Below, piece by piece: positions 25,292 through 33,850 of a stretch of DNA of 64,000 nucleotides. Source of the stretch: Deferribacter thermophilus (GTDB lineage: Bacteria; Chrysiogenota; Deferribacteres; Deferribacterales; Deferribacteraceae). Location: assembly GCF_049472675.1 (NCBI RefSeq), contig NZ_JAPNXM010000005.1, forward strand, positions 124,001 to 188,000, in the 5' to 3' direction. A program made the position numbers and the translations under genes. The first letter of the stretch is position 1. Each line of letters starts with the position of its first letter. The notes beneath the pieces are model-generated. The model was given only the letters and a program-made list of their open reading frames with translations. It searched no databases and was not told the origin of the DNA.

Positions 25292-26100
25292 AAAGATTAA
25301 TACTATTTTTTATTTTTTTCTTTACCCCTCTTTTAGCCATTTCTGACAATACCACACACAAGCATAATATTACTATGAATACTCAATCTGATAAAAGTGT
25401 TGGTGTTGTCGAACATTTAGGTGATTATATACCAAAAGATGTTTACTTTTACGATTCAAATGGAAATAAAGTAAATATAATGGATTTGGTTAAAAACGCA
25501 CCAACAATCATAGCCCCTGTCTATTACAGTTGTCCAAATGTGTGTAACATATTGCAAAGTACTTTATCATCAACAATTAGCAAAATCTCTCTTAAGCCTG
25601 GTAAAGACTACCAAATACTATCTGTAAGCTTTGACGAAAATGACACTCCAGAGATTGCTAAGCAAAAAAAGATTAACTATTTGGCTTCATTAAAGAATTT
25701 TCCTGATGATGCTTGGAAATTTTTGACCGGTGACAAAAAAAATATTGATAAATTTATGAATGCAATAGGTTTCAAATTTAAAAGACAGGGTAGGGATTTT
25801 ATACATAGCGTAGCTATAATTGTTTTATCTAAAAATGGTAAAATTGTTAGATATATCTACGGTACACGGATATTACCTTTTGATCTAACTATGGCATTAG
25901 CTGAAGCCGATAAAGAGAAAACAGGTCTTTCCGTAAAAAGATTTCTTACATACTGCTTTAGCTATGACCCTGAAGGGAAAAAATATGTTTTTAACATAAT
26001 GAAAGTATCAGGAACTGTTATTATAATAGGGATAGCTTTAATGTTTTTGATCCTTGTTCTAAAAGGAAATAAGAAAAATATACGAGGGAAAAATGAGTAA
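25288..26100 (+). CDS. SCO1/SenC copper chaperone
   Basis: A 270-residue membrane-anchored thioredoxin-fold protein for assembly of the CuA site. It has an N-terminal signal sequence, the copper-binding CPNVC (CxxxC, about residues 81-85) and the conserved distal His in FIHSVAIIVLS. A C-terminal transmembrane helix (VIIIGIALMFLILVL) is followed by a basic tail. It overlaps the cytochrome c and ctaD genes and heads the oxidase genes proper. Confidence 0.9.
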   Translation: MKRLILFFIFFFTPLLAISDNTTHKHNITMNTQSDKSVGVVEHLGDYIPKDVYFYDSNGNKVNIMDLVKNAPTIIAPVYYSCPNVCNILQSTLSSTISKISLKPGKDYQILSVSFDENDTPEIAKQKKINYLASLKNFPDDAWKFLTGDKKNIDKFMNAIGFKFKRQGRDFIHSVAIIVLSKNGKIVRYIYGTRILPFDLTMALAEADKEKTGLSVKRFLTYCFSYDPEGKKYVFNIMKVSGTVIIIGIALMFLILVLKGNKKNIRGKNE

Positions 26101-27718
26101 CAATGTAGAAGTTATACCATTTTTATACGATAGTAAACGCAAAGGGATATTTGGATGGATTTTTTCTACTGATCATAAGAAAATTGGTCTGCTTTATTTG
26201 TATTCTACTTTAACACTTTTTATAATTGGTGTAATCTTAGGGCTACTAATAAGATTGGAGCTTATAGCTCCAGGTAAAACTATAGTTGATCCTCAAACCT
26301 ATAATGCACTTTTTACTGTCCATGGCGTAATTATGATTTTTCTCTTTGTTATTCCAAGTATCCCTGCTGCCTTTGGAAACCTCTTTTTACCAATACAAAT
26401 TGGTGCTGAGGATGTAGCTTTTCCTAAGTTAAATCTTTTTTCTTGGTGGCTTTATATAATCGGACTTATCCTTATATTAATATCACTTTTCAGTGGAGAA
26501 GGAGCACCAGATACTGGATGGACTTTTTATGTCCCATTTAGCGAATTTACTACAACAAATGTTAGTGTAGCTGTAATCGGTGTTTTCATATTAGGTTTTT
26601 CATCAATACTAACAGGATTAAATTTTATTACTACTGTGCATAGACTTAGAATGCCAGGGATGAAATGGACAAAAATGCCGCTTTTTGTGTGGTCACTTTA
26701 TGCTACAGCCTGGATTCAGGTTTTAGCAACCCCCATATTGGGGATAACAGTTTTATTAATTTTTATTGAAAGGATGTTCGGAGTTGGCCTGTTCGATCCT
26801 GCAAAAGGAGGTGATCCAATTCTATATCAGCATCTATTTTGGATTTATTCTCATCCTGCTGTATATATTATGGTGGTTCCAGCAATGGGGGTTGTAACAG
26901 AAATTATCCCCGTTTTTGCAAGAAAACATATTTTCGGCTATAAAGCAATAGCAATTTCTTCCTTAGCAATAGCTTTTGCTGGCTCACTTGTTTGGGCTCA
27001 TCACATGTTTACAAGTGGTATGAGCGATACAGCTGTATTAATATTCTCCTTTTTAACATTTATAGTAGCCATTCCAACAGCAATTAAAGTATTTAATTGG
27101 GTAGCTACACTTTACAAAGGATCTATAACGATAGAACCACCTTTATTATTTGCTTTATCATTTATCTTTTTATTTTCTATTGGCGGATTAACAGGACTAG
27201 TTTTAGGTTCAGCTGGGACTGATATACATGTACACGATACCTATTTTGTAGTTGGACATTTCCATTACACAATATTTGGTGGAACAGGCTTTGGATTCTT
27301 CGGTGCAATGCACTATTGGTTCCCCAAAATTTATGGTAGGATGTATAATAAAAAAATAGCTACAATTGCATGGGGCATTTTATTCATTGGATTTAATTTG
27401 CTTTATTTCCCTATGCTAATAATGGGTCTTATGGGTATGCCAAGGAGATACTATGACTATCTGCCACAATATCACACTGGACATTTAATATCCACAATAG
27501 GTTCATGGATTGTTGCACTTGGACTATTTCTGATGTTTTATAATCTATTTAGAAGTATAAAACATGGTGAAAAAGTAGGGAAAAACCCTTGGGGTGCAGC
27601 AACTTTAGAGTGGACAACTCCTTCACCACCACCTACTTCAAATTTTATAGGTGAACCAAAATTAACAAGAGGACCTTATGAATATAAAGGAGTAGAAAAC
27701 GATGAGCAATATACATAA
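26093..27718 (+). CDS. ctaD: Cytochrome c oxidase subunit I (A2-type haem-copper oxidase)
   Basis: The catalytic subunit, 541 residues with about 12 helices. Haem a ligands include His77 (TVHGVIMIF) and His391 (GHFHY); CuB ligands are His254, His303 and His304, with the cross-linked Tyr in YSHPAVY (252-258). The presence of YSHPAVY in place of GHPEVY marks the A2 subfamily, which lacks the D-channel glutamate at that position, as in Thermus and Rhodothermus caa3 enzymes. The C-terminus is short and there is no fused subunit III. The start overlaps the Sco gene by eight bases and the end overlaps ctaE by 17. Confidence 0.96.
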   Translation: MSNNVEVIPFLYDSKRKGIFGWIFSTDHKKIGLLYLYSTLTLFIIGVILGLLIRLELIAPGKTIVDPQTYNALFTVHGVIMIFLFVIPSIPAAFGNLFLPIQIGAEDVAFPKLNLFSWWLYIIGLILILISLFSGEGAPDTGWTFYVPFSEFTTTNVSVAVIGVFILGFSSILTGLNFITTVHRLRMPGMKWTKMPLFVWSLYATAWIQVLATPILGITVLLIFIERMFGVGLFDPAKGGDPILYQHLFWIYSHPAVYIMVVPAMGVVTEIIPVFARKHIFGYKAIAISSLAIAFAGSLVWAHHMFTSGMSDTAVLIFSFLTFIVAIPTAIKVFNWVATLYKGSITIEPPLLFALSFIFLFSIGGLTGLVLGSAGTDIHVHDTYFVVGHFHYTIFGGTGFGFFGAMHYWFPKIYGRMYNKKIATIAWGILFIGFNLLYFPMLIMGLMGMPRRYYDYLPQYHTGHLISTIGSWIVALGLFLMFYNLFRSIKHGEKVGKNPWGAATLEWTTPSPPPTSNFIGEPKLTRGPYEYKGVENDEQYT

Positions 27719-28301
27719 AGATTACCTTGGCTCTAAATTTGGAATGTGGTTATTTCTTTTTACAGAAATTTTGCTTTTTGGTGGATTATTTATATTGTAC
27801 AGCTCTTATCTACATAAATATCCTATAGAATTTCATCATGCAGGCAAAGAACTCAATGTCTATTTTGGGACAGGTAACACACTGGCTTTGGTAACAAGTA
27901 GTTTCTTTATGGCTTTATCTATTACTGCCATACAAAAAGGGGATAGCAAAAAGTCAAAAATATTCCTTTTCATTACTTTATTACTAGCTTTTGTATTTCT
28001 TATAAATAAATATTTTGAATGGGGTGCCAAATTTCATCATGGAATTTATCCAGATTCTCCTCATCTATTAGAAAGGCCAAAAGGGGAAATAATATTTTAT
28101 GGACTTTATTTTGTCATGACTGGTTTACACGGTTTACATGTTTTTGTTGGTGCATGTATAATTATTTATGCTTTGTATCTTTTAAAAATAGAAAAAATTA
28201 ATGAAAACGATTTTGTTTTTTTAGAAAATACTGGGCTTTATTGGCATTTAGTTGACCTGATATGGATTTATCTATTCCCATTATTTTACTTAATAGTTTA
28301 A
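27702..28301 (+). CDS. ctaE: Cytochrome c oxidase subunit III
   Basis: A 199-residue subunit with five predicted helices. Family segments are KFGMWLFLFTEILLFGGLF near the start, YFVMTGLHGLHVFVGA and the C-terminal ENTGLYWHLVDLIWIYLFPLFYL. This five-helix form fits the short bacterial caa3-type subunit III. It is coupled to ctaD and followed 12 bases later by ctaF. Confidence 0.94.
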   Translation: MSNIHKDYLGSKFGMWLFLFTEILLFGGLFILYSSYLHKYPIEFHHAGKELNVYFGTGNTLALVTSSFFMALSITAIQKGDSKKSKIFLFITLLLAFVFLINKYFEWGAKFHHGIYPDSPHLLERPKGEIIFYGLYFVMTGLHGLHVFVGACIIIYALYLLKIEKINENDFVFLENTGLYWHLVDLIWIYLFPLFYLIV

Positions 28302-28313
28302 AAGGAGATATTT

Positions 28314-28595
28314 ATGTCAGGAGAAAAGCATACGGTCAGTTATAAAGTTTTTACTTTAGTTTGGATTTTTCTTTTAATTCTTACGGCTATTACAGTATTG
28401 GTTGCACAAATTGACTTAGGTTTTTTTAATGTAATAGCTGCTTTAACAGTAGCTACAACTAAAGCATTATTGGTAATTTTGTTTTTTATGCATTTAAAAT
28501 ATGAAAATAAATTATTTAAAATTTCAGTTTTTATAGCATTTTTAATTCTGGCTATCTTTATAGGTTTTACATTTTTTGATGTAGCATACAGATAG
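28314..28595 (+). CDS. ctaF: Cytochrome c oxidase subunit IV (CtaF type)
   Basis: A 93-residue protein with three hydrophobic helices and the prokaryotic subunit IV pattern: VSYKVFTLVWIFLLILTAIT, then ATTKALLVILFFMHLKYENKLFK and a final helix. It is a small structural subunit. A GGAGAT ribosome site precedes the ATG; ctaC follows 13 bases later. Confidence 0.88.
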   Translation: MSGEKHTVSYKVFTLVWIFLLILTAITVLVAQIDLGFFNVIAALTVATTKALLVILFFMHLKYENKLFKISVFIAFLILAIFIGFTFFDVAYR

Positions 28596-28608
28596 AAGAG
28601 GTGTTTAT

Positions 28609-29814
28609 ATGTATCCACAAGTAAATGCTGTTCAAAAAGTAGATTTTGCCTTTATCTTCATTTTCTCAATAGCAATCATAATTTTAATCGGGATTACAAT
28701 CACAATTGTTCTATTTTTAATAAAGTATAATAAAAATAAAAATCCTGAACCTGCAGATATAAAAGGGAACCTTATAGCAGAAACACTTTGGACAGTAATC
28801 CCTACAATTATAGTTATTGGTATGTTTTTTGCAGGATGGAACAGTTTTGTTGCCTTAAGAACTGTTCCTAAAAATGCTATTGAAATAGGTGTAGAAGCAA
28901 AAATGTGGTCTTGGAAATTCACTTATCCAAATGGTAAAACAGATAAAGAGTTATATGTTCCCATTAACAAACCTGTAAAATTAAATATTACTTCAAAAGA
29001 TGTAATCCACAGCTTTTATGTGCCAGCTTATAGAATAAAAATAGATGCTGTACCAGGCTTGGTCACATACGCATGGTTTAATCCAGATAAATTAGGCGAT
29101 TTCGACATTTTATGTGCTGAATATTGTGGTGTTAGACACGCATATATGATTTCTAAAGTACATGTTGTAACAGTAGAAGAATATATGGCGTATCTTGAAA
29201 AGAAAGAGGATGTAGCAAAAGTTAATGACTTACCTACACTATTAGATAAATATGGTTGTTCTGATTGTCACAGTCTTGATGGTTCTGTAATTGCTGGTCC
29301 ACCTTTAAATAATTTAATGGGTAAGAAAAGAATTGTTATAGAAAATGGAGCTGAAAAAGAGATAATGGTAGATGAAAATTATTTAAGAGAATCAATTTTA
29401 AATCCTGCTGCAAAAATCGTAAAAGATTTCGAAAATATTATGCCATCTTACAAAGACGAAATTTCAGATGAAGACTTACAACTCTTAATTGAGCTTTTAT
29501 TGGGTAAAAAAGAGATTAATCTGAAAAAAATTGGGGAGAAACTGGCTGAAGACGAAGGGTGCACTAGTTGTCATTCTACTGATGGTTCGATACTTGCTGC
29601 ACCATCATTTAAAAATTTATACAATAAAAAACATATAGTGATTAAAAATGGTAAAAAAGTTGAAATTGTAGCTGATGAAAACTACCTTTATAACTCCATA
29701 AAGAAACCTGAAGAGGAAATTGTTGAGGGTTTTGACCCCATTATGCCGCCATACGATTATTTAACTGATGAACAGATCAAATCTCTTATCGAATATATCA
29801 AATCTTTACAGTAG
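28609..29814 (+). CDS. ctaC: Cytochrome c oxidase subunit II with two C-terminal haem c domains
   Basis: A 401-residue subunit with two N-terminal membrane helices and the periplasmic CuA domain: His134, Cys169, Glu171, Cys173, His177 and Met180 (CAEYCGVRHAYM). Two cytochrome c domains follow in tandem, with CSDCH (217-221) and CTSCH (318-322), each ending in an IMPxY axial-Met segment. The two domains are clearly alike, so they look like an internal duplication. Most caa3 subunit IIs have one such domain. There is no lipobox at the N-terminus. Subunit II follows I, III and IV in the operon, unlike the common II-I-III order. Confidence 0.95.
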   Translation: MYPQVNAVQKVDFAFIFIFSIAIIILIGITITIVLFLIKYNKNKNPEPADIKGNLIAETLWTVIPTIIVIGMFFAGWNSFVALRTVPKNAIEIGVEAKMWSWKFTYPNGKTDKELYVPINKPVKLNITSKDVIHSFYVPAYRIKIDAVPGLVTYAWFNPDKLGDFDILCAEYCGVRHAYMISKVHVVTVEEYMAYLEKKEDVAKVNDLPTLLDKYGCSDCHSLDGSVIAGPPLNNLMGKKRIVIENGAEKEIMVDENYLRESILNPAAKIVKDFENIMPSYKDEISDEDLQLLIELLLGKKEINLKKIGEKLAEDEGCTSCHSTDGSILAAPSFKNLYNKKHIVIKNGKKVEIVADENYLYNSIKKPEEEIVEGFDPIMPPYDYLTDEQIKSLIEYIKSLQ

Positions 29815-30649
29815 GGCTCAGCATATAGCTGAGTTCTACTTAAATATTAAAAAGCTAACTAGACTCAATATCTTTATATTGATACTCTGCTCTACTTACT
29901 TCGGTTTTTTGCTCAGCGGATATCCTTTTTCATACAAAACTTTGTCTGTATTATTTGCAGTATTTTTCCATTTTCTTGGAAATTCAATCATAAATCAGTT
30001 TCAAGAAAGGAAAACGGATGCCAATTTAGAAAGAACCAAAAATCGACCTTTGGTTACTGGTTATTTTGATCCATACAAGTCTTTAGCTATTGGTATTTTT
30101 TTCATTTTTTTATCTTTATTAATTGCACTGATTATAAAAAATCAAAATATTCTTTATCTTTTACTTTTAAATTTTATCATTTATCATTTGATTTATACAC
30201 CTTTAAAAACAAAAACCTCTTTTGCAATTCTTATTGGTTCTATCTGTGGAGCACTACCACCTTTGATAGGTTGGTTTATCGAAAACAATTATCTAAACTA
30301 TAAAATAATATTTGTAGCCACAACATTTTATTTATGGCAAGTGCCACACTTTTTATTTTTAACAGAAAAATATGAAAATTCTTACAAAAACTCAAACTAT
30401 AAGGTTTTAATAAATAATTTAAATAAGAAAAATTATTCACTTATTACAAACCTATGGCTTGCAACCTATTTTTATTCATTGGTTTTTACCTTTTATCATC
30501 TGGAAAAAGATTTAAATAAACTTTTGTTATTTGTGTTAATCGAGATTACTATTTTTTATAAAATATTCAAATCAAATAATGCCACTTTGAAATTTATCTT
30601 AATCAATTTTTCTATTATTTTACTTATCCTTTTTTACTTGTTTTTATAA
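29768..30649 (+). CDS. ctaB: Protohaem IX farnesyltransferase (haem O synthase)
   Basis: A UbiA-family membrane prenyltransferase that makes haem O for the oxidase. The first Asp-rich region is NQFQERKTDANLERTKNRPL (N-x-x-x-D variant), and about seven further helices follow, including WQVPHFLFLTEKYE with the second motif. The start is uncertain: the only ATG (29768) lies 47 bases inside ctaC and has no ribosome site, yet no other ATG, GTG or TTG occurs before the first conserved helix. A small hairpin (29817-29833) lies in this early region. No ctaA (haem A synthase) is in the window. Confidence 0.85.
   Translation: MNRSNLLSNISNLYSRAQHIAEFYLNIKKLTRLNIFILILCSTYFGFLLSGYPFSYKTLSVLFAVFFHFLGNSIINQFQERKTDANLERTKNRPLVTGYFDPYKSLAIGIFFIFLSLLIALIIKNQNILYLLLLNFIIYHLIYTPLKTKTSFAILIGSICGALPPLIGWFIENNYLNYKIIFVATTFYLWQVPHFLFLTEKYENSYKNSNYKVLINNLNKKNYSLITNLWLATYFYSLVFTFYHLEKDLNKLLLFVLIEITIFYKIFKSNNATLKFILINFSIILLILFYLFL
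29817..29833 (+). repeat. Short hairpin just after the ctaC stop
   Basis: CTCAGC (29817-29822) pairs with GCTGAG (29828-29833) over a five-base loop. It sits two bases after the ctaC stop and inside the early ctaB frame. No T run follows, so it is not a normal terminator; it could affect mRNA stability or ctaB translation. Confidence 0.5.
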
Positions 30650-30670
30650 AAAAGCAGCCCTTAAGGCTGC
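30645..30670 (-). terminator. Rho-independent terminator of wrbA
   Basis: GCAGCC (30654-30659) pairs with GGCTGC (30665-30670) over a five-base loop. Read on the minus strand the stem is followed by a T run, placing the terminator seven bases after the wrbA stop. The plus-strand side lacks a clear T run, so it would end ctaB transcripts less efficiently. Confidence 0.8.
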
Positions 30671-30676
30671 AATCAC

Positions 30677-31291
30677 TTATCCTCTTAGCTTTTTAGTTAT
30701 TTCTGCTACATATTTACCTTGAAATTTTGCTATCTCCAATTCGTTTTCGCTTGGCAACCTGCTTCCATCATGATCAGCCATAGTTGTAGCACCGTAAGGG
30801 GTGCCACCAGTTATCTCGTCCATTTTTAGAAGTCTTTGTTCTGAATATGGAACACCAACTACAACCATCCCATGATGAAGAAGGACAGTATGAAAACTTG
30901 TTATTGTTGTTTCCTGCCCACCATGTTGTGATGCTGTACTCACAAATACTGATCCAACTTTTCCGATTAATGCACCCTTCATCCATAGGCTACCAGTTTG
31001 ATCTATAAAGTTTTTCATCTGAGATGCCATATTCCCAAATCTTGTAGGTGTCCCAAATATAACGCCATCTGCATTCCCAAGCTCTTCAACAGTTATCACT
31101 GGAACATGAGCAAAACTCTGCTTTGCTTCATAAGCTCCTGCTGCTTTGAGCTGATCCTCTGACATAAGTTCTGGAACTTGAAATAACTTTACATCTACAC
31201 CATCTACACTACTTGCACCCTCTTTTACTGCCTCAGCAAGTCTATAAGTGTGTCCATATAAGCTATAAAAAACTATATAAAGCTTAACCAT
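30677..31291 (-). CDS. wrbA: NAD(P)H:quinone oxidoreductase, WrbA type
   Basis: A 204-residue flavodoxin-fold enzyme reducing quinones by two electrons. FMN-binding motifs are FYSLYGHTYRLAEAV, GTPTRFGNMASQMKNF and STASQHGGQETT; the C-terminal HDGSRLPSENELEIAKFQGKYVAEI is typical of WrbA. The ATG at 31291 has a GGAGG site seven bases upstream; an in-frame GTG four codons earlier overlaps that site and is unlikely. It stands alone, convergent with ctaB, with its own terminator. Confidence 0.93.
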   Translation of the reverse strand: MVKLYIVFYSLYGHTYRLAEAVKEGASSVDGVDVKLFQVPELMSEDQLKAAGAYEAKQSFAHVPVITVEELGNADGVIFGTPTRFGNMASQMKNFIDQTGSLWMKGALIGKVGSVFVSTASQHGGQETTITSFHTVLLHHGMVVVGVPYSEQRLLKMDEITGGTPYGATTMADHDGSRLPSENELEIAKFQGKYVAEITKKLRG

Positions 31292-31354
31292 AACTTCCTC
31301 CACCGTTTTAGTAGGAATTAAAATAAGACTTTTTTGTTTTTATACAAGGTACAA

Positions 31355-31381
31355 AATAAAAAAGCCCCCAAGAGTGGGGGC
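31355..31381 (-). terminator. Rho-independent terminator of the peroxiredoxin gene
   Basis: GCCCCC (31364-31369) and GGGGGC (31376-31381) form a perfect GC stem with a six-base loop; on the minus strand it is followed by six T's and more T-rich sequence. It lies 21 bases after the peroxiredoxin stop. Confidence 0.88.
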
Positions 31382-31402
31382 AATGTTTGGGAGGTCTTTA
31401 TT

Positions 31403-31996
31403 TTAGAAGTGTCCCTCTGGGACCTTTTTAAAGAACTCTTTCATTTTTTCTGGATCTGGAACCATTGTTTCTTTACCTGGCTCCCATCCAGCTGGACATA
31501 CTTCGCCATGCTCACGGGTATATTGTAAAGCATCAAGGCTTCTTAAAATCTCTTTCACATTTCTACCGATTCCTAAATCATGAATAAGTTCAAATTGAAC
31601 TACACCTTCTGGGTCAATAATAAATGTTGCCCTAAGAGCCATACCAGCTGGTAATAATACTCCATAATCCTCTGAAATCTTTTTTGTAAAATCAGCAACA
31701 AGTGGGTAATTAATATCTCCTAAACCACCTTCTTCTCTTGGAGTATTAATCCAAGCAAGGTGAGAAAATTTACTATCTGTTGATACACCTATAATTTCAC
31801 AATTTCTCTTCTTAAATTCCTCATAAGCATCACTCAATGCTGTAATCTCAGTAGGGCATACAAAAGTAAAATCCAAAGGATAAAAGAACAGTACAACCCA
31901 TTTACCTCTGTAATCTTCCAATTTAACCTTTGTAAATTCTTTCTTATAAACTGCATCAGCTTCAAAAAGTGGTGCCTGCTTTGTTACTAAACTCAT
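31403..31996 (-). CDS. Typical 2-Cys peroxiredoxin (AhpC/Prx1 type)
   Basis: A 197-residue peroxide reductase. The peroxidatic cysteine is in FYPLDFTFVCPTE (about residue 47) and the resolving cysteine in EVCPAGWEPG near the C-terminus. RATFIIDPEGVVQ and the GGLGDINYPL segment mark the Prx1 group. The ending YFKKVPEGHF-like tail is short. It is monocistronic with a strong promoter overlapped by a PerR-like box and a terminator, consistent with peroxide induction. A good AGGAGG site precedes the ATG. Confidence 0.95.
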   Translation of the reverse strand: MSLVTKQAPLFEADAVYKKEFTKVKLEDYRGKWVVLFFYPLDFTFVCPTEITALSDAYEEFKKRNCEIIGVSTDSKFSHLAWINTPREEGGLGDINYPLVADFTKKISEDYGVLLPAGMALRATFIIDPEGVVQFELIHDLGIGRNVKEILRSLDALQYTREHGEVCPAGWEPGKETMVPDPEKMKEFFKKVPEGHF

Positions 31997-32019
31997 AACC
32001 GCCTCCTTTGTTGTTTTAT

Positions 32020-32034
32020 TTATAATAATTCTAA
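32020..32034. promoter_or_regulatory. PerR/Fur-like box, TTATAATAATTCTAA
   Basis: The 15-base site (32020-32034) matches the PerR consensus TTATAATNATTATAA at 14 of 15 positions and overlaps the predicted -10 box of the peroxiredoxin gene. Fur boxes share this core, so the regulator could be either. No perR or fur gene is present in the window. Confidence 0.6.
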
Positions 32035-32056
32035 TTTAATTCAATCTTTTTGTCAA
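32028..32056 (-). promoter_or_regulatory. Predicted promoter of the peroxiredoxin gene
   Basis: On the minus strand TTGACA (32056-32051) and TAGAAT (32033-32028) are separated by exactly 17 bases, 31 bases before the start codon. This is one of the best sigma-70 matches in the window. Confidence 0.7.
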
Positions 32057-32156
32057 CACTTTTTTAAGACAAATTTTATCTTATTTAATCTTTTTGGATA
32101 TAAATTTAGTTTTTACAGATATTTTAACATTTTTTGACTAATTAATACCCGATTTG

Positions 32157-33739
32157 TTATTCAAAAATGCATCTATTTTTACCCTGCTTTTTAGCTTTAT
32201 ATAGATTTTTATCGGCTTGACTTAATAGAGCATCTAACTCTTCTATTTTATCATTCATTTCTGCAATCCCGACACTAATTGTAACATTTCTATCCAATCC
32301 AAAATTGTGTTTACTTACTCTTTCTCTTATTTTTTCAGCAAGAACTTTTGCATTTACTCCATTTGTTTCAGGACATAATATAATAAACTCTTCTCCTCCC
32401 CATCTACCAAAACTATCAGATTTTCTTATGCTTTCCTTAACTATGTTTGATACTTCTATCAAAACAAAGTCCCCAGAATTATGACCATAAGTGTCATTTA
32501 TTGACTTAAAATCATCAATATCGAATAAAATAATTGAAAATACTCGTTTATACCTCTTGTATCTCATAAATTCAGAATTAAGTTTTCTCTCAATTTTTCT
32601 CCTATTATAGATTTTGGTTAATTGATCAGTTTCTGACATAATTTTAAGCTCATTATTTAATTTTTGTAATTCAAGATTTTTTTGATAAATAGCTTCTGTA
32701 GTCAATTTTTCTAAATAGTTTGCTATCTGCCCTATCTCATTTTCTGGGTATTTATACTCATGTTTTGGCTTTTCCCCTTTTAATATCAACTTAGTTCTAT
32801 TACTAAGATATGAAACAGGTAATATTATCCTTCCACCTAAAATTTTACTCAAAACCCAACCTGTAAAAGTGGCTATAGATATAACAAAAACCATTGCCAA
32901 AAAAACTTTATCTAAAAAGTTTAAAAATATTTCCTTTTTATCTATTTCTGTAATAACTCTCCAATCTACTTTGTTTATGTCATTTATTACATAAAGCCTT
33001 TTTGAACTTTTAAAAATACATTCAAAACTATTTTTATAAGTTGCTTCTTTACAAATTTTATAAAAATTTTTTCGAAGAAGCTCTCGGTTTTTATGAATGA
33101 TAATTGTTCCATTGTTTGTAATAACAAATGTATTTTGAGTCTTAAATAATTTATCATTTTCATTGTTTAAAATATTTATAAGCCTTTGTAAACTTGTATC
33201 AATTGCTATAACACCACCGATATTTTATTATCATCTAATAAAACTTTACTGAGTGATACAAGCCACTCTTTTGTTTTGATTTCCTGGTAAGGTAGCCCTT
33301 CTGAAATCTCTGGTATATTTTTTAGTGCTATTTTATACCAAGGGCGAACTGTAGCGTTATAATTAGGGGGTGGTTCGTAACCATTAATAATTAATGAACC
33401 ATCAGGTAAACCAATATAAATATAATTTATATCCTTATCTGCTTTTTCAAAATTTCTTAAAAGTTTTAATACATAATTTTTCCCCTCTTTATTCATAAAA
33501 ATATTTCTTACTTTTGGATCAGAGCTAATCACCTTTATATAATTATAAAACTTTATAAAATAGCCTTCTATTAAGTATTTATATGATAAGTTTTTCTGAA
33601 TAAGGTAAGATCTTACCTGATTAATAGTAGTGTCATAAGCAAGTATAGCTATAAATATTCCAAAAGATAAAATTATAATCAAGGAGTTAAAAAAGATAGT
33701 CTTAAAAATTTCCCTTTTTATAGATCTAAATCTTGGCAT
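32157..33739 (-). pseudogene. dCache-GGDEF diguanylate cyclase split by a one-base frameshift
   Basis: The 5' part (33739-33206, 177 residues) has a membrane helix and the start of a periplasmic Cache sensor (VRPWYKIALKN, KTKEWLVSLSKVLLDD) but stops at a TAG. One base off, the frame continues without a stop from about 33225: GGVIAIDTSLQRLINIL, the rest of the sensor, a second membrane helix, a short HAMP-like stretch and a full GGDEF domain ending at 32157. The cyclase has RWGGEEF and an RKSD product-inhibition site five residues before it. A single missing base near the AAAA run at about 33220 would restore a ~527-residue protein. It is either a recent pseudogene, a sequencing error, or two polypeptides; an internal start at the TTG/ATG near 32900 would still give an intact GGDEF half. 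Confidence 0.85.
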
Positions 33740-33784
33740 TTTAGATTAACTTAATAAAATTTTCTAATAATTTTAGTTTATTTA

Positions 33785-33823
33785 AAATAGCATGTCAATA
33801 TATTACAACATGATATGCTATTT
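33785..33823. repeat. Nine-base inverted repeat between tamA and the GGDEF gene
   Basis: AAATAGCAT (33785-33793) and ATGCTATTT (33815-33823) pair perfectly over a 21-base loop, beginning 28 bases after the tamA stop. On the minus strand the stem is followed by TTAAATAAACT, so it may be a weak terminator; it could also be an operator for the downstream sensor gene. Confidence 0.5.
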
Positions 33824-33850
33824 AGTTAACTTTTAATGAAATTACTTTTA

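Noticed and set aside
31334..31528. 64-codon plus-strand ORF over the peroxiredoxin terminator
   Set aside because: It spans a GC-stem terminator and the end of the peroxiredoxin gene antisense; the composition is an artefact of that gene.
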